In this document: one piece after another, positions 1-8,085 of the stretch | How the letters are laid out: each line of letters opens with the position of its first letter | Position numbering within the stretch: position 1 is the stretch's first letter | NCBI GenBank assembly: GCA_034666985.1 | Contig: JAXDKS010000027.1 | Location: 139,912-203,911 of the forward strand | Direction of reading: 5' to 3' | DNA length: 64,000 nucleotides | From: DATARR01 sp034666985 | Lineage (GTDB): Bacteria > Acidobacteriota > Thermoanaerobaculia > Multivoradales > UBA5704 | The notes under the pieces: generated by a model | What the model was told of the DNA's origin: nothing | Seen by the model: only the letters and a program-made list of their open reading frames with translations | The model's database searches: none | Translations under genes and position numbers: made by a program

Positions 1-1
1 C

Positions 2-595
2 GTGTTCGATCGTCGCACTTCCATCCTGATCTGTCCGATGAGCCCGGCGGAGGCCGCGACCCTCGCCGCCCTGATCGTTCCGATGCCGGTCTTGAATCAG
101 TGGAAAGTCAAGAACAAGTTCACCTTCCGCTCGCTGACGGCGGAGGAACTGGCGCCTGCCTTCGAATATCTCCGCAACAACGTGCCCGGCGACGACCCGA
201 CCACAAGTGCCGGGTACCTCAACCCCTGGCTGGTGGGCGGCAAATCCAACCGGATCGATCCGGAGAGCGCGGTCATGCCGGTGCGCGAATGTGCGGTGAT
301 GTGGATCCACGCCGGGGCGCAGTGGAACGACCCGAACGTCGAGTCACAGGCGCTGGCCTTCGTCGACGGTCTGTGGAAAGCGCTCGAATTCAACCCGGAC
401 TCGTCGACGGCGCTCTACGGCTGCTCCGACATCCAACTCGGCTCGCAACTGACCAACCCGCCGGATTTCAGCTACCTCCAGGCGTACTGGAGCAGCCCGA
501 CGCACGACTTCGTGGACTTCCTGATGGGCGTCAAGAACAAGCACGACCCGTGCGACCTGTTCAAGTTCGCCCAGAGCATTCCTCTCGCGCTCTGA
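2..595 (+). CDS. FAD-linked oxidase, C-terminal part (berberine-bridge type), 5' truncated by window
   Basis: The open frame is already running at the window edge, so the GTG at position 2 is probably not the true start. The last 40 residues read YW...HDFVDFLMGVKNKHDPCDLFKFAQSIP, the BBE C-terminal motif that closes the substrate pocket of berberine-bridge-like FAD oxidases (family knowledge). The FAD-binding PP-loop domain would lie upstream, outside the window. Substrate cannot be told. It is followed on the same strand by a cyclase-like membrane protein and a UbiA enzyme, so a role in oxidising a terpenoid or meroterpenoid is possible but only inferred. A second, 91 percent identical copy of its 3' end lies at 4355-4461. 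Confidence 0.8.
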   Translation: MFDRRTSILICPMSPAEAATLAALIVPMPVLNQWKVKNKFTFRSLTAEELAPAFEYLRNNVPGDDPTTSAGYLNPWLVGGKSNRIDPESAVMPVRECAVMWIHAGAQWNDPNVESQALAFVDGLWKALEFNPDSSTALYGCSDIQLGSQLTNPPDFSYLQAYWSSPTHDFVDFLMGVKNKHDPCDLFKFAQSIPLAL

Positions 596-718
596 GGGGC
601 GTGTTGAGGACGCCTGGATCGAAGGGCGGCGGCGCCTTGTGGTAGCCTCTCCGACCTCTCGCCGACCTCGTAGTGGAGACGGACCCCGTAGGAAGCCAGC
701 GCAAGTGAGCATGAAACC

Positions 719-3436
719 ATGACCCCCATCCGCGGCGGCGGCCGGCGCGAGTTGCGGGCGAGCCTGCTCATCGGGCTCTGCTGCCTGCTGGTCTACAACG
801 CCAACGGGCGGGCGATCAGCGCTGGCGACACCTACCCGGCGCGCTACCTGCCGTTCGCGATCTGGCGGTACCACACCATCCTTCTCGATCCGATCGCGCC
901 GCTTACCGCCCAGGGGCGAGACGGTTCGGCGTTCTGGATGATGCCTGTGCCGGGCGGGCACATCATCTCGCTATACCCCGTGACGCTGCCGGTGCTCATC
1001 GCGCCGCTCTACCTCCCCGCGGTCGGTTACCTGCACCTGCGGGGTTGGACGGATGTGCGGCTGGACCACACAGCGAGGGTCATGGAGAAGCTCTCCGCCT
1101 CGCTCCTGGCGGCGCTTTCCGCGTCGCTCCTCTACCTGCTGCTGCGGCGACGGGCGGCGGCGCCGATCGCACTGCTGCTCACCTTGGCTTACGCCTTCGG
1201 CACCACCACCTGGGTGATCGGCAGCCAGGCTCTGTGGCAGCACGGGATGGCTGAGCTCCTGGTCATCGGCGCCCTGCTGCTCCTCACCGCGCCGTGCACC
1301 GCGCCGCGGGCGCTTGCGGCGGGGTTGCTGTGCGGGCTCATCGCCTGCAACCGCCCGCCGGATGTCATCCTCGCGGCGGCGCTCGGGGCTTACGGACTCT
1401 TCTGGGCGGGCCGGCGCCGGGCGGCGCTGCTCGCCGCGGCGGCGGCGCTGCCGATGGGCCTGGTGCTCTTCTTCAATCTCAGCGTGGCCGGCCACTTCGC
1501 CGGCGGTTACGGGCGGGTAGCCCAGGCCTATCCCAACTTCTTGCAGCACGACCTGCTTGCCGGCCTCGGCGGAGTGCTGTTCAGCCCGACGCGGGGGCTG
1601 TTCGTCTTCTCACCCTTCCTGCTCTTCCTCGTCCTGGCCTGGCGGCACCTGCCGCGCGACCGTGGCGATCGTGGCGAGCGCGGGCTCACCCTGGCGATGA
1701 GCGCCGGCGTCGTCCTCCAGCTCCTGCTCTACGCCAAGGCCGACTGGCGGGCTGGCATCTCCTGGGGGCCGCGCTACATGACCGACCTCCTGCCGCTGCT
1801 CCTGTGGATGCTGGTGCCGGTGGTCGCCGCACTGCGCGGCCTCGGCCGGGTGTGCTTCCTGCTTGCGGTCGGCGCCGCGGTCGCCATCGAAGCCATCGGC
1901 GCCTTCTGGTACACCGGCGCGACCGACAGCGCAATCTTCGCCGTTGCCAGCGGTCCTCACCAGATGCGGGCCGCGTGGGACTGGCGGAACGCACCGTTCT
2001 TCGCTTCCTTACAGCATGGCCTCGCGCCGGCGGAGCTGGCGATCGAGATGCGCGGCCGTATTGACACCATCGAGACTGACGCCATCGAGACCGGCGGCCG
2101 CGCGACCTCCGCGGTCACCGCCGGCCAGGAGGTCGTCGCCAGCGGCTGGGCACTGGCCGGCCATGCCACGCCCTGGCAGGTGGCAGTGATCATCGACGGC
2201 CGGCAGGCCGTCGCCTCCCGCACCTTCTACGACCGGCCCGACGTTCGCGGTACGCTGCACGAGGCGAGCCCCGCCGGCTGGCGCATCCCGCTCGGCACGG
2301 CCGGCCTCGCTCCCGGCGAGCACCATCTGACCGCCTTCGCCTGGGCCTCCGAGAAAGGAGAGGGATATTACCTGGGGGAGCGCAAGCTGACCGTGCGGAT
2401 GGCACCGGCGGCGGGAGAAGCGGAGCTGGCCGCCCAAGAGGCCGCCAACGAGGACCTCGACGACGGCTTCAGGACGGTAGCGGCGCGGCTTCGTGCCCAC
2501 CAGCAGGGGCCGGGTTACTGGCTCACCGCCTACACGAGCGCGGCGCGCTTCCAGGAGCCGCGCCAGGAGATGAACACCTACCTCACCGCTTTGCTGATCG
2601 ACCTGCTCGATCCGCTGGCGGCCACCGGCGGTCTCGGCGACAGCTTGCAGCGCGCCCGCCAGCACCTCACCGGCCAGATCGAGGCCGGCGGACTGGTGCG
2701 CTACCACGGCCTGCCAGACGCTCCTGGAATCGGCACCCTGGGGTGCGCGATCACACCCGATGCCGACGACACGGCGCTCGTCTGGAGGCTCGCTCCCGAC
2801 CGCGACCGCCGGCGGCTGCCCGCCGCCCTGGCGACCCTCCACCGATATCGCACCCGCGAGGGCCTCTACCGCACCTGGCTCGCGCCGCGTGAGGCCTACC
2901 AGTGCCTCGACCCGGGCAGCGATCCGGACCCCGCCGACCTCACCATCCAGATGCACGTGCTGCTGCTGCTGGCCGAGGTGCAGCCGCCGGCCGGCCGTGC
3001 GCTCTGCGAAGCTCTCCGCCCGGTTGTCGATCAGGATCGGGTCTGGGTCTACTATCGCATGGCGCCGCTGGTCCCGATCCTGCGCCGGACCGACCTCCAG
3101 CGCGCCGGCTGCGAGCTGGAGCTGCCCGAGTCACGGATGCGGACGCCGGTGCCAGGCCAGGAGATCTGGGTGTCCGTCGTCCGGCTGCTGGCGCGCGCGC
3201 TCTCCCCCGGAGGCCCACCGCCCGACGCGGCCGACGCGGCAGAATTCCAGGCGGTGCTGCGCCAGCTTGCCAAGGACGACTTTGCCCTTTTGCGAAAGAA
3301 TCCGCCGCTCCTCTACCACAACGATCTCACCGCGACCGTCCCCAGATACTACTGGTCGGAGGACGCCGGCTACGCGCTCTGGCTAAGGCTCGCTTATGAA
3401 CATGCGCACATCGGTCATCCCCATCTCGGCGGCTAA
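719..3436 (+). CDS. Polytopic membrane protein fused to a class II terpene-cyclase-like alpha domain
   Basis: 905 residues. Residues about 1-405 form many hydrophobic segments with features of GT-C-type membrane glycosyltransferase-like proteins (WVIGSQALWQHG near 165, WGPRYMTDLLPLLLW near 350). Residues about 450-560 look like a beta-sandwich spacer (VASGWALAG, RPDVRG, GLAPGEHHLTAF). Residues about 570-905 are helical and carry TPDADDTALVW; D681-A-D-D684 matches the DxDD acid motif of squalene-hopene and diterpene class II cyclases, where it protonates the prenyl substrate (family knowledge). The fusion of the two parts is unusual. The ATG at 719 follows AGCATGAAACC without a clear Shine-Dalgarno. 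The 3' end overlaps the downstream UbiA gene by 41 bp, suggesting co-translation. Alternative view: the last domain is only a six-hairpin-like alpha-toroid with a chance DxDD. Confidence 0.6.
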   Translation: MTPIRGGGRRELRASLLIGLCCLLVYNANGRAISAGDTYPARYLPFAIWRYHTILLDPIAPLTAQGRDGSAFWMMPVPGGHIISLYPVTLPVLIAPLYLPAVGYLHLRGWTDVRLDHTARVMEKLSASLLAALSASLLYLLLRRRAAAPIALLLTLAYAFGTTTWVIGSQALWQHGMAELLVIGALLLLTAPCTAPRALAAGLLCGLIACNRPPDVILAAALGAYGLFWAGRRRAALLAAAAALPMGLVLFFNLSVAGHFAGGYGRVAQAYPNFLQHDLLAGLGGVLFSPTRGLFVFSPFLLFLVLAWRHLPRDRGDRGERGLTLAMSAGVVLQLLLYAKADWRAGISWGPRYMTDLLPLLLWMLVPVVAALRGLGRVCFLLAVGAAVAIEAIGAFWYTGATDSAIFAVASGPHQMRAAWDWRNAPFFASLQHGLAPAELAIEMRGRIDTIETDAIETGGRATSAVTAGQEVVASGWALAGHATPWQVAVIIDGRQAVASRTFYDRPDVRGTLHEASPAGWRIPLGTAGLAPGEHHLTAFAWASEKGEGYYLGERKLTVRMAPAAGEAELAAQEAANEDLDDGFRTVAARLRAHQQGPGYWLTAYTSAARFQEPRQEMNTYLTALLIDLLDPLAATGGLGDSLQRARQHLTGQIEAGGLVRYHGLPDAPGIGTLGCAITPDADDTALVWRLAPDRDRRRLPAALATLHRYRTREGLYRTWLAPREAYQCLDPGSDPDPADLTIQMHVLLLLAEVQPPAGRALCEALRPVVDQDRVWVYYRMAPLVPILRRTDLQRAGCELELPESRMRTPVPGQEIWVSVVRLLARALSPGGPPPDAADAAEFQAVLRQLAKDDFALLRKNPPLLYHNDLTATVPRYYWSEDAGYALWLRLAYEHAHIGHPHLGG

Positions 3437-4301
3437 AGCTCCTGCGGCACGCTACCTGTCCTGCCTGCGCCCGCAAGAGATCCTCCTCCTCCAGGGCTCG
3501 CCCCTGCTCGGCGCCGCCTTCGCGATCCGCCACCCGGCGGCGGAGATCGTGGGGCCGCTGGCGATCCTCATCGTCGCCAACGTAGCCCTGATGGCGCACG
3601 TCTTCATGCTCAACGACTGGTCCGGCCTGACCACCGACCTCGCCGACCCCAACAAGGCCGCCAGCGTCTTCACGGCCAGAGGTGTAGGCCGCAGGGAGAT
3701 CGGCGGTCTGGCGGCCATCCTGCTGGCCCTGAGTCTCCTCCTCTTCAGCCGCCTCGGCCCAGGCACCCTCTGGCTGGCCCTGGCCATCGCCACCCTGAGC
3801 GCCCTCTACTCCCTGCCCCTCTTCAACTGGAAAGGCAGACCGCTCCTGAGCTCAGCGGCCCACCTGGCCGGCGGCGCCCTCCACTTCCTCCTCGGCTACT
3901 CTCTGGGGAATGCCATCGACCGTCGCGGCCTCGCCACGGCCACCTTCTTTGCCCTGACCTTCGCCGCCGGCCACCTGACCCAGGAGGTCCGCGACCACCA
4001 GGGCGACGTCCTCAACGCCATCAGGACCAACGCGGTGATCTTCGGCCCGCGCCGCACCTTCGCCGCCAGCCTGATCCTCTTCACCCTGGCCCACGCCCTC
4101 CTTCTCCTCCTGGCCCTCCAGGGCATCCTTCCTCATCCCCTGGCAGCCCTCGTCGCCCTCTACCCAGTTCACTTGTACTGGTCGCTCAAGACTCTGGCCG
4201 AGGGCCTCACCTACGCGAGCATCCGCCGCCTGCAAGCACGGTACCGCGCGCTCTACGCCATCATCGGCCTGGCCATGGTGGCAGCCCTATGGCTTGACTG
4301 A
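3396..4301 (+). CDS. UbiA-family prenyltransferase-like membrane protein
   Basis: 301 residues with about eight or nine hydrophobic segments. Two acidic motifs are at the positions expected for UbiA enzymes: N73-D74 followed by D81 and D84 (spacing a little wider than the classical NDxxDxxxD), and EVRDHQGD after the fifth hydrophobic segment, matching the second DxxxD. UbiA proteins transfer prenyl chains to aromatic or other acceptors, or cyclise terpenes (family knowledge). The start overlaps the preceding cyclase-like gene by 41 bp; an ATG two codons later (3402) is equally possible. The pairing with a DxDD protein and an FAD oxidase suggests a prenylated or terpenoid product, but the acceptor is unknown. 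Primary quinone synthesis is an alternative. Confidence 0.8.
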   Translation: MNMRTSVIPISAAKAPAARYLSCLRPQEILLLQGSPLLGAAFAIRHPAAEIVGPLAILIVANVALMAHVFMLNDWSGLTTDLADPNKAASVFTARGVGRREIGGLAAILLALSLLLFSRLGPGTLWLALAIATLSALYSLPLFNWKGRPLLSSAAHLAGGALHFLLGYSLGNAIDRRGLATATFFALTFAAGHLTQEVRDHQGDVLNAIRTNAVIFGPRRTFAASLILFTLAHALLLLLALQGILPHPLAALVALYPVHLYWSLKTLAEGLTYASIRRLQARYRALYAIIGLAMVAALWLD

Positions 4302-4354
4302 TCTTCCCTACCCTCCCTTCCGCGGACATATACTCGGCGAGTTTCTGACGACTC

Positions 4355-4476
4355 AGGCGTACTGGAGCAGCCCGGAGCACGACTTCGTGGATCTCCTGAT
4401 CGGGATCAAGAACAAGTACGACCCCTGCGACCTGTTCAAGTTCGCCCAGAGCATTCCTCTCCGCTCTGCGAGTTGA
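4355..4476 (+). pseudogene. Orphan duplicate of the 3' end of the BBE-type oxidase gene
   Basis: Bases 4355-4461 repeat 480-586 in direct orientation with about nine mismatches in 107 positions, in the reading frame encoding QAYWSSPEHDFVDLLIG and the KYDPCDLFKFAQSIP end. There is no FAD domain or proper start upstream; a short frame could start at 4294 but only its last 40 codons resemble anything. The frame runs a few codons further than the original copy before a TGA. The two copies bracket the cyclase-like and UbiA genes, so this is a scar of duplication, or of replacement of a second oxidase gene. Confidence 0.8.
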
Positions 4477-4495
4477 CACCGATGGAGTAGAACCC

Positions 4496-6175
4496 ATGAC
4501 CGACCCTGCGCCGTTGATCCAGCCGACCCTCGCCTCGCCAGCCGCGCAGACGTTCCCGACGCTGACGCCGGCGCAGGTCGAACGGATCGCGGCGCACGGG
4601 CGCGTGCGTCCCATCCTGGCGGGTGAGGTGCTCGTCGAGGTGGGACAGCCGGTGATTCCGTTTTTCCTGGTCAAGGCCGGCCGGATCGAGGCCGTCGGGC
4701 CCTCGGGCACCGGCGAGACACGGATCGCCGAGCAGGGTCCCGGCCAGTTCACCGGCGAGGTCACCCTGCTCTCTGGCCGCCGTGCGCTCGCCCGCATCCG
4801 GGCCATCGAGCCGGGCAAGGTCATCGAGCTCACCCGCGAAGACCTGCTGGCGCTCGTGCAGGCCGACAGCGAGCTCGGCGAGATCATCATGCGGGCCTTC
4901 ATCCTCCGCCGCGTCGAGCTCATCGCCCACGGCCTCGGCGACGTCGTGGTCCTCGGCTCGAATCACTGCTCGAAAACGTTGCGCGTCCGCGAGTTTTTGA
5001 CCCGCAACGGCCATCCTTATTCCTATGTCGATCTCGACCGCGACACCGGCGTGCAGGAGCTGTTGGATCAATTTCACATCGGTGTCGGAGACGTTCCCGT
5101 CCTCATCTGCCGCGGCGAGGTGGTGCTGCGCAATCCGACCAACCAGCAGATCGCCGACTGCCTCGGCTTCAACCAGGGGATCGATCAGAGCCACCTCCGC
5201 GACCTCATCGTCATCGGCGCCGGCCCCGCGGGATTGGCGGCGGCGGTGTACGGCGCGTCGGAAGGGCTCGACGTCCTGGTGCTGGAATCGACCGCGCCGG
5301 GCGGCCAGGCGGGCTCGAGCTCGAAGATCGAGAACTATCTCGGTTTTCCCACCGGCATCTCGGGCCAGGATCTGGCGGCCCGCGCGTATACCCAGGCGCA
5401 GAAATTCGGGGCGCAAGTGATGATCGCGAGGGGCGCTCAGAGGCTGACGTGCGATCGCAGACCGTACGCCGTTGAGATGGAGGACGGCTCGCGCGTGCCG
5501 GCGCGCGCCGTCGTCATCGCGACAGGCGCCGAATATCGCCGGCTGCCGCTGCCGAACCTCTCGCAATTCGAAGGCGCCGGCGTCTACTACGGCGCCACGT
5601 TCATGGAGGCGCAGTTGTGCGCCGGGGAAGAGGTGGTCGTGGTCGGAGGGGGAAACTCCGCCGGCCAGGCCGCGGTATTCCTGGCGCAGACGGCGAGACG
5701 CGTGCACATGCTGGTCCGCAAAGAGGGGCTCGCGGAGACCATGTCGCGCTACCTGATCCTGCGCATCGAAGACAATCCCGTGATCGATTTGCGTACGCAT
5801 ACCGAGATCACGGCCCTCGCAGGCAACCACCATCTCGAGCGCGTTGCCTGGCGGAACAAGGAGACGGGGGAGAGCGAGGAGCACGGCATCCGCCACATCT
5901 TCCTCATGATGGGCGCCGCTCCCAGCACGAGTTGGCTCGACGGTTGTCTCGCCTTGGACGCCAAAGGATTCATCAAGACGGGACGGGATCTCTCGCCGGA
6001 AGACCTGGCCGCCGCCGAGTGGCCGCTCGCGCGGGCCCCCTATCTCCTCGAAACCAGCCGCCCCGGAGTGTTCGCGGTCGGCGACGTGCGGGGAGGCAGC
6101 ATCAAGCGTGTGGCGTCAGCCGTCGGCGAAGGCTCGATCGCCATCTCCTTCGTCCATCAGGTGCTGCACGAATAG
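4496..6175 (+). CDS. Cyclic-nucleotide-binding domain / thioredoxin-reductase-like FAD oxidoreductase fusion
   Basis: 559 residues in three parts. Residues about 20-145 are a cNMP-binding/Crp-type beta-roll. Residues about 148-226 are a glutaredoxin-like fold with only one cysteine in the expected active-site turn (SNHCSK). Residues 235-559 are a pyridine-nucleotide disulfide oxidoreductase with FAD motif GAGPAG (241-246), NAD(P)H motif VVVGGGNSAG (381-390) and the C-terminal AVGDVRGGSIKRVASAVGEG. The CxxC of true thioredoxin reductases is missing: the place reads VYYGATFMEAQLC. Such fusions occur in many bacteria and are annotated as FAD-dependent oxidoreductases of unknown substrate. GGAG sits about 8 bases before the ATG. 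It appears monocistronic. Ligand-gated electron transfer is inference. Confidence 0.85.
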   Translation: MTDPAPLIQPTLASPAAQTFPTLTPAQVERIAAHGRVRPILAGEVLVEVGQPVIPFFLVKAGRIEAVGPSGTGETRIAEQGPGQFTGEVTLLSGRRALARIRAIEPGKVIELTREDLLALVQADSELGEIIMRAFILRRVELIAHGLGDVVVLGSNHCSKTLRVREFLTRNGHPYSYVDLDRDTGVQELLDQFHIGVGDVPVLICRGEVVLRNPTNQQIADCLGFNQGIDQSHLRDLIVIGAGPAGLAAAVYGASEGLDVLVLESTAPGGQAGSSSKIENYLGFPTGISGQDLAARAYTQAQKFGAQVMIARGAQRLTCDRRPYAVEMEDGSRVPARAVVIATGAEYRRLPLPNLSQFEGAGVYYGATFMEAQLCAGEEVVVVGGGNSAGQAAVFLAQTARRVHMLVRKEGLAETMSRYLILRIEDNPVIDLRTHTEITALAGNHHLERVAWRNKETGESEEHGIRHIFLMMGAAPSTSWLDGCLALDAKGFIKTGRDLSPEDLAAAEWPLARAPYLLETSRPGVFAVGDVRGGSIKRVASAVGEGSIAISFVHQVLHE

Positions 6176-6215
6176 GGAACGACTCCGCGAACACCGACCT
6201 TCAGCGAAGCCACCT

Positions 6216-6260
6216 CCTGGGAGCGCCGGCGTCTCGCCGGCCCACTAACTCCGCTTTTTT
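6216..6260. repeat. Intergenic palindromic repeat, family A (copy 1)
   Basis: CCTGGGAGCGCCGGCG is followed by TCTCGCCGGC, then CTAACTCCGCTTTTTT. The same GC-rich core recurs at 17551-17634 and 25194-25228, always between genes. The inverted halves plus a T run could also end transcription of the upstream oxidoreductase gene. Confidence 0.6.
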
Positions 6261-6365
6261 GACGGCGCCATAGCGCGGCGGACCGGCCGTGTCAGCTTCC
6301 ACGGGCCGCGGTAAGCTTCCTGGCGGCAAAGTCCCGTTATTTTCGCCGAGATAACATTATTGCTC

Positions 6366-7010
6366 TCAGCGCTTCGCGAGCTTCAAGTGCGTAACCTTCG
6401 GCGCGGCGATCGTGCGCACGAGCTCGAGGCCGTGCAGATCGTCGCCGACGCCGTCGAACAGCCGTTCGCCGCTGCCGAGGAGCGTCGGCACGAGGTGGAT
6501 CTCCATCTCGTCCACGAGGCCGGCCGCGAGATACTGCTGGGCGGCTTTCGCGCCGCCGGCGAGCGCCACGTCCTTGCCGCCGGCGGCGTGGCGCGCCCGG
6601 TCGAGCGCCGCCTCGATGCCGTCCGTGACGAACGTGAAGGTCGTACCGCCTTCGAGCTCGAGGGGATCGCGTGCGTGATGGGTGAGAACGAACACCGGAT
6701 GATGGAACGGCGGGTCAACTCCCCACCAGCCGTTCCAGGGTTTCTCGGCATCCCAAGGGCCCGGATGGCCGCCGAACATGTTGCGCCCCATCACGGTGGC
6801 TCCGACGTTGGCCTGCGACTCCTCGACAACCGGTGTGCTTTCGTTGACCTCTCCACCTTGCAGACCGTGCTTCTCCCGCCAGACCGCGAGGGGGAACACC
6901 CACTCGTGCAGACGCATGCCGCCGATCCCCAGAGGATTGTCCACGCTCTGGTTGGGACCGGCAACGAAACCGTCGAGCGACATCGAGATCCTGAAGCGCA
7001 GCTTGGACAT
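6366..7010 (-). CDS. Dihydrofolate reductase / RibD C-terminal family protein
   Basis: 214 residues starting MSKLRFRISMSLDGFVAGP, the usual N-terminus of the RibD_C/DHFR-like family; a longer open frame runs upstream to 7559 but is not conserved-looking and crosses the hicB-like gene. ATVMGRNMFGG and DVALAGGAKAAQQYLAAGLVDE are the nucleotide-binding and GG motifs, and EIHLVPTLLGSGERLF is the usual C-terminal strand. Members reduce NADPH-linked pterin- or flavin-like substrates, but most, including this type, have no proven substrate. It is transcribed divergently from the toxin-antitoxin gene group that follows. Confidence 0.85.
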   Translation of the reverse strand: MSKLRFRISMSLDGFVAGPNQSVDNPLGIGGMRLHEWVFPLAVWREKHGLQGGEVNESTPVVEESQANVGATVMGRNMFGGHPGPWDAEKPWNGWWGVDPPFHHPVFVLTHHARDPLELEGGTTFTFVTDGIEAALDRARHAAGGKDVALAGGAKAAQQYLAAGLVDEMEIHLVPTLLGSGERLFDGVGDDLHGLELVRTIAAPKVTHLKLAKR

Positions 7011-7109
7011 GTCGACCTCCACCACCGCCACGAATCTACCATGACTCGGCAACTCCTTTTGCCATCGTGCTGGCAGTGTGTATAAGCTGGACTGAAGTAG
7101 GAGATGACC

Positions 7110-7484
7110 ATGCGCTATCCGATTGCGATTGAACCCGGCGACGCGAAGCACGCTTACGGCGTGGTGGTGCCGAACCTGCCCGGCTGCTTTTCGGCGGGCG
7201 ATACGCTGGATGAGGCGATTGCCAACGCGCCAGAGGCCATCGCGCTGTGGCTGGAGGACGTGGTGGAGCGCGGCGAGGTTGCGCCCGCCGCCAAGCCCTT
7301 CGAGACGCACCGGGAAAATCCGGAGATCGCCATGGCGACGGTGGCGCGCGTTGATGTCGTGGTAAGGAATTTCAAGCACATCGTCAATCTGTACCGGATC
7401 CACGGTTACAATTCCGTGAACCTGCGGAGGGGCTACCCGACCTTGGAGATCCGGGCCCCCCGGGAGATCCTGCCAGATGAGTAG
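7110..7484 (+). CDS. HicB-like antitoxin N-terminal domain with atypical C-terminus
   Basis: Residues 1-80 (MRYPIAIEPGD, GVVVPNLPGCFSAGDTLDEA, NAPEAIALWLEDVVERG) are a typical HicB partial RNase-H-fold antitoxin domain. After ALMATVARVDV-like residues the expected DNA-binding ribbon-helix-helix or HTH tail is replaced by an unrecognised stretch containing GYNSVNLRRGYPTLEI, so the gene may be a chimera or have been frameshifted. No HicA toxin is next to it. The second ATG (7110) is chosen because GGAG at 7100-7103 is too close to the first (7104). The stop overlaps the next gene by 8 bases. Confidence 0.7.
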   Translation: MRYPIAIEPGDAKHAYGVVVPNLPGCFSAGDTLDEAIANAPEAIALWLEDVVERGEVAPAAKPFETHRENPEIAMATVARVDVVVRNFKHIVNLYRIHGYNSVNLRRGYPTLEIRAPREILPDE

Positions 7485-7710
7485 CACCCAAAAGACGTTC
7501 GATGCCGTGAAGATGATGAGAGCGATCCGCGACGAGCTCTCGAACCAGATCCAGGGCATGTCGCTCGAAGAGGAGCTGGAATGGCTGGCAAAGCAGGAGC
7601 TCGAGGATCCGTTCCTGCGACGCTTGCGCGAGAAGGCTGCCCAACACGCGATGCAGGGGACGTCGGTGTGCGGCGCCGAGCCAGATAGGTTCCAGGGATT
7701 TGTGGGCTAG
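7477..7710 (+). CDS. Small hypothetical protein, antitoxin-like N-terminus
   Basis: 77 residues, charged and probably helical (FDAVKMMRAIRDELSNQIQGMSLEEELEWL). This resembles short orphan proteins often found beside toxin genes, but I cannot assign a family. It overlaps the HicB-like gene by 8 bases, so the two are probably translated together. The last 20 residues look non-conserved and may be read-through beyond a former stop. Confidence 0.5.
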   Translation: MSSTQKTFDAVKMMRAIRDELSNQIQGMSLEEELEWLAKQELEDPFLRRLREKAAQHAMQGTSVCGAEPDRFQGFVG

Positions 7711-7836
7711 GCTACTGTCCGAGCCTAGATTAGGGTCCTGCTCGGAAGATCTCAGTAAGACCTCAGGGTAGGAGCGTCTCGCGGAGCCTCTGGTGCTGTT
7801 GAGGCGCTCGGGGTAGGATTGGAGTAGGAGGACTAC

Positions 7837-8085
7837 ATGGCGGAAAGCACACTGCATCAAGTCCAGCGTCTGGTGGAGCAACTCTCCCCCCAGGAGCAAG
7901 CGCACGTGTTGGCCTCCCTGGCTCTCCGTTTGGCCCAGAGGGTGGGCTCGACCTCGCACCCTGCGTCCCCGCCGGGGACTGCCGAGGCATGGGATGAGTT
8001 CTTCCGCCTTGGTGATGCCATCGCCGCCAGTGATACGCCAACGGCAGACACCTTGACGGCGGCAGTGCTGTCGATGCGGCGGTGA
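7837..8085 (+). CDS. Antitoxin partner of the downstream PIN-domain toxin
   Basis: 82 residues, with a helical N-terminus (HQVQRLVEQLSPQEQAHVLASLA) and a flexible C-terminus, the usual make-up of short VapB-like antitoxins that bind DNA with one half and the toxin with the other. TAGGAGG lies about 6 bases before the ATG. The stop overlaps the GTG start of the PIN gene by 4 bases (GTGA), a hallmark of TA operons. The exact antitoxin family is not recognisable by eye. Confidence 0.65.
   Translation: MAESTLHQVQRLVEQLSPQEQAHVLASLALRLAQRVGSTSHPASPPGTAEAWDEFFRLGDAIAASDTPTADTLTAAVLSMRR

Noticed and set aside
6360..7085. Plus-strand frame opposite the DHFR-like gene
   Set aside because: Mirror of a clearly coding minus frame.
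7011..7559. Upstream extension of the DHFR-like frame to 397 residues
   Set aside because: The extension is antisense to the HicB-like gene, and family members begin at MSKLRF.
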